Positions 6,076 through 10,866 of a stretch of 10,866 nucleotides of DNA are shown here, piece after piece. Within the stretch, counting starts at the first letter, position 1. Every line of letters begins with the position of its first letter. The position numbers and the translations under genes are program-made. A model generated the notes under the pieces. It was not told the origin of the DNA. It ran no database searches and worked only from the letters and a program-made list of their open reading frames with translations. Source of the DNA: Sphingobacteriales bacterium (GTDB lineage: Bacteria > Bacteroidota > Bacteroidia > Chitinophagales > Chitinophagaceae); contig CANJEF010000013.1 of NCBI GenBank assembly GCA_947472965.1, positions 1 to 10,866 on the forward strand. Reading direction: 5' to 3'.

Positions 6076-7569
6076 TTAGGAAATGAGGCTTTTGTCTTTT
6101 GTCTCAAGCATGGAGCTTCCCATTAAAAATTCGTCAATCATCCTGGCACATTCTCTTCCCTCACTGATAGCCCATACCACCAAGGATTGGCCTCTTCGCA
6201 TATCTCCACACGTGAATATTTTAGAAATGTTGGTTTTGTATTCTTTTTCAGATGCCTTTACATTTCCTCTTTCGTCTAGCTCAACATCAAGCGATTCTAG
6301 CATACCAAGCTTTTGGGGGGCGACAAAGCCCATGGCAAGTAAAACAAGGTCACATTCAATTATTTTTTCTGAGCCTGGTCTTTCAACAAATTGACTTGGT
6401 CTTCCATCTTCAGACTTCCAATCAAGTTCAACGGTTTTCAAGGCGGTAAGATTCCCTTTTTCATCACCTATAAATTCTTTTGTAGCAATTGCCCAGGTCC
6501 TGTCACATCCTTCCTCGTGAGATGTGGTGGTCTTTAATACCAGCGGGTAACTGGGCCAAGGCATTACGTCATTTCTCGATTCTGGTGGCTTGGGTAATAG
6601 TTCAAACTGAGTTACTGAACTGGCGCCTTGCCTGTTTGAAGTGCCAACACAATCACTGCCTGTATCACCACCTCCAATTACAACTACTTTTTTCCCTTTA
6701 GCACTTATTAGTTCACTCGCAACATTGCTTTCTATTTGTGTATTGGCAAAAATATCACTGCCAGATACAAGCTTATTTTGTTGTTTAAGGAAATGCATTG
6801 CATAATGAACGCCATTGAATTCCCTGCCAGGAATCGGTAGATCTCTTGGTATAGTTGAACCGCCAGCCAATACGATTGCATTGAACTCTCTCAACAAATC
6901 ATTTATATTAACATTGGTTCCTACGTTGGCATTACACTTGAATACAATGCCTTCCTCTTCCATAACCTGTATTCGTCTGTCAATTATATTCTTTTCCAGT
7001 TTGAAATCAGGTATGCCATATCGTAGCAGCCCACCTGGTTTTTCATCCCGCTCGTAAACAATCACTTGATGCCCTGCTTGGTTTAATTGGGCCGCTGCAG
7101 CCAGTCCCGCAGGTCCGCTACCCACCACTGCAATTTTTTTTCCTGTCCGAAGATTGGGGATTCTTGGTTTTACATAGCCTTTTTCAAAAGCAATTTCAAT
7201 AATGTGTTTTTCAATTTCCTCAATGTTTACAGGAGGTTGATTAATCCCCAACACGCATGAACTTTCGCAAGGGGCAGGACAAATTCTTCCAGTAAATTCA
7301 GGAAAATTATTTGTAGAAATCAGAATTTCATATGCCTCTGCCCAACTTTGTCTGTACACTGCATCATTGAATTCTGGAATGATATTTCCCAAAGGACAAC
7401 CGTGATGACAAAAGGGTACTCCACAATTCATGCATCGTGCAGCTTGTTTGTTCAACTCCTGATCATCGTAGGGTTTAGTGAATTCATTGAAGTTTGTTAT
7501 TCTCTCTTCAACTTTTAATTTTTGTGGACTTACCCTCGTGTATTCCAAAAATCCTGTTGGCTTCCCCAT
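6076..7569 (-). CDS. gltD: Glutamate synthase (NADPH) small subunit GltD
   Basis: The beta subunit of GOGAT takes electrons from NADPH through FAD and passes them via iron-sulfur clusters to the large subunit, where 2-oxoglutarate is reductively aminated to glutamate. The 497-residue product shows the N-terminal cysteine region: C46, C49, C54, C58, then C97, C101, C105. These are ligands for the low-potential 4Fe-4S clusters. The FAD-binding Rossmann motif is GSGPAG (150-155) and the NADPH-binding motif GGGDTGSD (299-306). The C-terminal FAD contact block is IFTCGDMRRGQSLVVWAI (451-468) followed by EGR. The length is normal for the family. It starts 18 bases after the gltB stop, so the two are co-transcribed and can be made in matched amounts. 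A distant AAAGGA in that gap is about 12 bases from the ATG, too far to be a convincing ribosome site. Confidence 0.97.
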   Translation of the reverse strand: MGKPTGFLEYTRVSPQKLKVEERITNFNEFTKPYDDQELNKQAARCMNCGVPFCHHGCPLGNIIPEFNDAVYRQSWAEAYEILISTNNFPEFTGRICPAPCESSCVLGINQPPVNIEEIEKHIIEIAFEKGYVKPRIPNLRTGKKIAVVGSGPAGLAAAAQLNQAGHQVIVYERDEKPGGLLRYGIPDFKLEKNIIDRRIQVMEEEGIVFKCNANVGTNVNINDLLREFNAIVLAGGSTIPRDLPIPGREFNGVHYAMHFLKQQNKLVSGSDIFANTQIESNVASELISAKGKKVVVIGGGDTGSDCVGTSNRQGASSVTQFELLPKPPESRNDVMPWPSYPLVLKTTTSHEEGCDRTWAIATKEFIGDEKGNLTALKTVELDWKSEDGRPSQFVERPGSEKIIECDLVLLAMGFVAPQKLGMLESLDVELDERGNVKASEKEYKTNISKIFTCGDMRRGQSLVVWAISEGRECARMIDEFLMGSSMLETKDKSLIS

Positions 7570-7587
7570 ATAAGTTAAATTGTCCTT

Positions 7588-10500
7588 TTAGTTTGTCAAT
7601 GCCTTTTTTACAACTGTTGATTTTGCTAATGCGAGTTTGTAATCCTTTGGAAATACTTTTACAAAGGATTGCATTTGGTTTTCAAAATCATCCAAAACAA
7701 ATTTGGCAACAGCACTTTTTGTAGCGTTGTAATGTTGCTCCAGTAAATTTTTCAATGTTAAATGATCCTCCTTGTCTAAGTTATCAAGATCAACCATCTC
7801 CAGATTACACTTGCTTTTGAATTCGGATTTTGTATCATAAACATATGCGATTCCACCGCTCATTCCTGCCGCAAAATTTCTTCCGGTATCACCCAATACA
7901 ACAACAATACCGCCTGTCATGTACTCACAACCATGGTCTCCAACGCCTTCCACAACTGCATTTGCACCTGAATTCCTTACTGCAAACCTTTCTCCTGCTT
8001 TTCCTCTGATAAATCCATTCCCACTTGTTGCACCATAAAAAGCTGTATTGCCAATTAAAATATTTTCCTCTGCTATGAAGGTTGACTCTTTGGGAGGATA
8101 TACAATCAATCTGGCTCCACTTAGTCCTTTTCCAAAATAATCATTGGCATCACCTTCCAGTTCAAGTGTTACACCTTTTGTATTGAAAGCGCCAAAACTT
8201 TGTCCTGCTGTTCCTTTAAAATTCAAGTGAATGGTATTTTCAGGTAATCCCAATGCACCATATTTTTTTGTAATCTCGTTGCTCAACATTGTTCCTAACG
8301 ACCTGTCAGTATTTCGAACATTGAATTCAAGTTTTACAGGATTTGAATCATCAAGTGCAGATTTTGATTGTTCAATGATTTTCCAATCAAGTACATTGGC
8401 AATTCCATGATCCTGTTCTTCTTGTTTGTACAAGCCTGTATAAGGATCTGCTGGCTCTTTGTAAAGGATAGGCGATAAGTTTAGTCCACTGTACTTCCAG
8501 TGTTTTATATCATCCCTTGCTTTTAGCGCATCAACCTGTCCAACCATTTCTACAACTGTTCTATATCCCATCTCGGCCATGATTTCTCTCAACTCTCTGG
8601 TTAGGAATTGAATGAAATTGACAACATATTCTGCAGCACCATTAAATCTTTTTCTTAATTCGGGATCTTGTGTTGCAACGCCAACGGGACAAGTATTCAA
8701 GTGGCATTTGCGCATCAGGATACAACCTTCAACAACCAATGCTGCGGTGGCAACGCCCCATTCCTCTGCACCCAATAAAGTAGCTATTGCAACATCTCTT
8801 CCGGTTTTGAGTTGTCCATCAGTTTGCAAAACAACCCTGCTTCTGAGTTTATTTTTTACAAGGGTTTGATGTGCTTCAGCAAGACCTAATTCCCAAGGTA
8901 ATCCTGCATGTCTGATTGAACTCATTGGTGATGCACCAGTTCCACCATCATAGCCTGAAACAAGCACCACATCAGCCTTTGCTTTTGCAACTCCTGCTGC
9001 GATGGTTCCTACGCCTGCCTTTGAAACTAATTTTACACTTATCCTAGCCTTGCGGTTTGCATTTTTAAGATCATATATTAACTGTGCAAGGTCTTCAATA
9101 GAATAAATGTCATGATGGGGTGGTGGCGATATTAATCCAACACCAGGTGTTGAATGTCTTACTTTCCCAATCCAATCATCAACTTTATGTCCGGGTAACT
9201 GACCGCCTTCTCCGGGTTTTGCACCCTGCGCCATCTTTATTTGCAATTCATCTGCTTCGGTCAAGTATTGACTTGTTACACCGAAACGGGCTGATGCAAC
9301 TTGTTTTATGGAGGATCGCATGGAGTCTCCATTCTCTAATAGGTTATAGCGAATTTCATCTTCACCTCCTTCTCCGGTATTGCTTTTTCCACCTAATCTG
9401 TTCATTGCAATGGCCAATGTTGTATGGGCTTCCCAAGAAATGGAACCGAACGACATTGCGCCTGTTGCAAATCTTTTATATATATTTTCTGCAGGTTCCA
9501 CTTCGTCAATTGATATCGATGGCCTGTTTGGGTTGAACGCAAAAAGTCCTCTTAACGTACAAGCCTTCTCGCTTTGCTCGTTGACGAGCTTTGAATATTT
9601 TTTGAACAGTGAAAAATCACCAGTTCTAGTGGAGTGTTGGAGAAGATGAATTGTTTGTGGGTTGAACAAGTGGAATTCTCCTTTCCTTTTCCATTGGTAA
9701 ATACCACCCACAGGAAGCCGGTCAATAGGAATTGACTTTCTGCTAAATCCAAGTTGGTGTTTTGAAAGTGCTTCTCTCGCAATTTCATCCAATCCCATTC
9801 CTTCAATCCTCGAAACTGCTCCAGTGAAATATTTGTCAACCACTTCGTTATTTAATCCAATGATTTCAAATATCTGTGCACCTTGGTAGGATTGAAGTGT
9901 AGATATGCCCATCTTTGAAAAAACTTTTAACAGTCCTTCATTAACGGCCTTGATATAATTTTTCTTTAGTTTTTCCTCATCCAGTTGCTGATCAATTTTG
10001 CCTACAATTTGCATATCTCTGATAGAAGAAAGGGCCAGGTATGGGTTAATGGCAGTTCCACCGAATGCAATCAGACATGCAAAGTGATGCACTTCCCAAA
10101 CGTCTCCCGCTTCAACGATGATACCAACCTTTCCACGATATCCTTTTCTAATGAGATGATGGTGTATAGCTGCAGTTGACAAAAGAGAAGGAATAGGTGC
10201 ATGCTCTGAGTCAATTGCACGATCTTGTAAAATAAGTACTTCAAAACCATCTTCCACTGCATCAACTGCATAACGGCATATCCTGTCTAATGCTTTTTTC
10301 AATGTGCCTGGTTTCCCATCAGCTCGAAAATAGCACTGTAAGGTTTTTGCCTGAAAAACACCCGTATCAATGCTTCTGATCTTTTCAAGATCATGATTTG
10401 TAAGCACAGGATGCTTCAATGCCACTGTATGGCAACTCAATGGATCTTCCATCAGCATGTTTCCATTGTTGCCTATGAATGTAGCAAGCGACATCACCAA

Positions 10501-10866
10501 TCTTTCGCGAATTGGATCAATGGGAGGATTGGTTACTTGCGCGAATAGCTGTTTAAAATAACTACTCAGGTGTTGTGGTTGATCACTTAGTATTGCTAGG
10601 GGAACATCTGTTCCCATCGAGCCAATAGGTTCTTTTCCATCCACTGCCATTGGAGCAATGATGTTATCCAAATCTTCGGAACTATATCCAAATGCCTTTT
10701 GATATTTGAATACCTGGTCATTCTCAAGGTGGGTGAACATAACCCTTGGCTCTGGAAGCTCATTGAGTCTGATTTTATATTTGTTCAACCATTCAGAATA
10801 TGGTTTGCTTCCGCAAATTTTTCCCTTCAATTCATCATCGCTAATAATGCGTCCTTCTTCAATATC
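7588..10866 (-). CDS. gltB: Glutamate synthase (NADPH) large subunit GltB, 5' end beyond the window
   Basis: The alpha subunit of GOGAT hydrolyses glutamine, tunnels the ammonia, and uses it with 2-oxoglutarate to make glutamate. About 1092 of roughly 1500 residues are visible. The frame is open to the right edge and reads DIEEGRIISDDELKGKI at its start, a family-typical segment, so the N-terminal glutaminase domain lies mostly outside the window. Visible parts, in fragment numbering: central domain (about 50-430); FMN-binding synthase domain (about 450-810) with GEGGEDEIRYN, KPGEGGQLPG, SPPPHHDIYSIEDL and SGYDGGTGASP; 3Fe-4S ligands C715, C721, C726 in the CILMRKCHLNTC block; and the C-terminal GXGXG beta-helix (about 850-1010). 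No frameshift or stop interrupts it. It is the upstream partner of gltD; its promoter is not in view. Confidence 0.97.
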   Translation of the reverse strand, partial: DIEEGRIISDDELKGKICGSKPYSEWLNKYKIRLNELPEPRVMFTHLENDQVFKYQKAFGYSSEDLDNIIAPMAVDGKEPIGSMGTDVPLAILSDQPQHLSSYFKQLFAQVTNPPIDPIRERLVMSLATFIGNNGNMLMEDPLSCHTVALKHPVLTNHDLEKIRSIDTGVFQAKTLQCYFRADGKPGTLKKALDRICRYAVDAVEDGFEVLILQDRAIDSEHAPIPSLLSTAAIHHHLIRKGYRGKVGIIVEAGDVWEVHHFACLIAFGGTAINPYLALSSIRDMQIVGKIDQQLDEEKLKKNYIKAVNEGLLKVFSKMGISTLQSYQGAQIFEIIGLNNEVVDKYFTGAVSRIEGMGLDEIAREALSKHQLGFSRKSIPIDRLPVGGIYQWKRKGEFHLFNPQTIHLLQHSTRTGDFSLFKKYSKLVNEQSEKACTLRGLFAFNPNRPSISIDEVEPAENIYKRFATGAMSFGSISWEAHTTLAIAMNRLGGKSNTGEGGEDEIRYNLLENGDSMRSSIKQVASARFGVTSQYLTEADELQIKMAQGAKPGEGGQLPGHKVDDWIGKVRHSTPGVGLISPPPHHDIYSIEDLAQLIYDLKNANRKARISVKLVSKAGVGTIAAGVAKAKADVVLVSGYDGGTGASPMSSIRHAGLPWELGLAEAHQTLVKNKLRSRVVLQTDGQLKTGRDVAIATLLGAEEWGVATAALVVEGCILMRKCHLNTCPVGVATQDPELRKRFNGAAEYVVNFIQFLTRELREIMAEMGYRTVVEMVGQVDALKARDDIKHWKYSGLNLSPILYKEPADPYTGLYKQEEQDHGIANVLDWKIIEQSKSALDDSNPVKLEFNVRNTDRSLGTMLSNEITKKYGALGLPENTIHLNFKGTAGQSFGAFNTKGVTLELEGDANDYFGKGLSGARLIVYPPKESTFIAEENILIGNTAFYGATSGNGFIRGKAGERFAVRNSGANAVVEGVGDHGCEYMTGGIVVVLGDTGRNFAAGMSGGIAYVYDTKSEFKSKCNLEMVDLDNLDKEDHLTLKNLLEQHYNATKSAVAKFVLDDFENQMQSFVKVFPKDYKLALAKSTVVKKALTN

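Noticed and set aside
9120..9536. A 138-codon plus-strand frame inside gltB
   Set aside because: It is antisense to the conserved FMN-domain region of GltB; no independent gene features are visible.
10828..10830. A TTG codon that could be taken as the start of gltB
   Set aside because: The same frame continues upstream to the window edge with family-typical residues (EGRIISDDEL), so the gene simply runs off the window.

Overview
The window looks like chromosomal DNA of a free-living Bacteroidota bacterium, most plausibly from the Chitinophagales/Sphingobacteriales side, though the exact lineage is inference. Reasons: low-GC sequence; promoters of the TTTG / TAnnTTTG type used by the Bacteroidota primary sigma factor instead of TTGACA/TATAAT; start codons with no convincing Shine-Dalgarno sequence; a secreted protein of a style common in this phylum; and a BBP2 (OmpL-like) porin beside an ammonium transporter. 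I see no mobile element, CRISPR array, phage gene or foreign-looking stretch.

Layout, left to right. The first 80 bases may hold the last codons of a plus-strand gene, followed by a bidirectional terminator hairpin. Next is an initiator tRNA (fMet, CAU) on the minus strand, diverging from a plus-strand cluster era - unknown secreted protein - der. The 68 bases between the tRNA and era hold overlapping back-to-back promoters. The cluster ends in a bidirectional terminator (3214-3245). From there to the right edge everything is on the minus strand. In transcription order (right to left) it reads: gltB (5' end outside the window), gltD, a terminator, an AT-rich regulatory gap, amtB, an intercistronic hairpin, and a BBP2-type outer-membrane porin.

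How the genes work together. The left half is translation and ribosome housekeeping: the tRNA that starts protein synthesis and two ribosome-associated GTPases, Era (30S maturation) and Der (50S maturation), with an uncharacterised exported protein wedged between them. The right half is nitrogen assimilation. The porin could admit small solutes through the outer membrane, AmtB conducts ammonium across the inner membrane, and GltBD (NADPH glutamate synthase) converts 2-oxoglutarate plus glutamine to two glutamates. No PII gene (glnB/glnK) lies beside amtB here, although the AmtB C-terminal tail is present.

Most of the window is well-understood core metabolism. The points worth a second look are the compact tRNA/era promoter region, the secreted protein between era and der, the AmtB-porin pairing with an attenuator-like hairpin, and a 13-bp dyad upstream of amtB. 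I did not find a convincing new defence, mobile or biosynthetic system.
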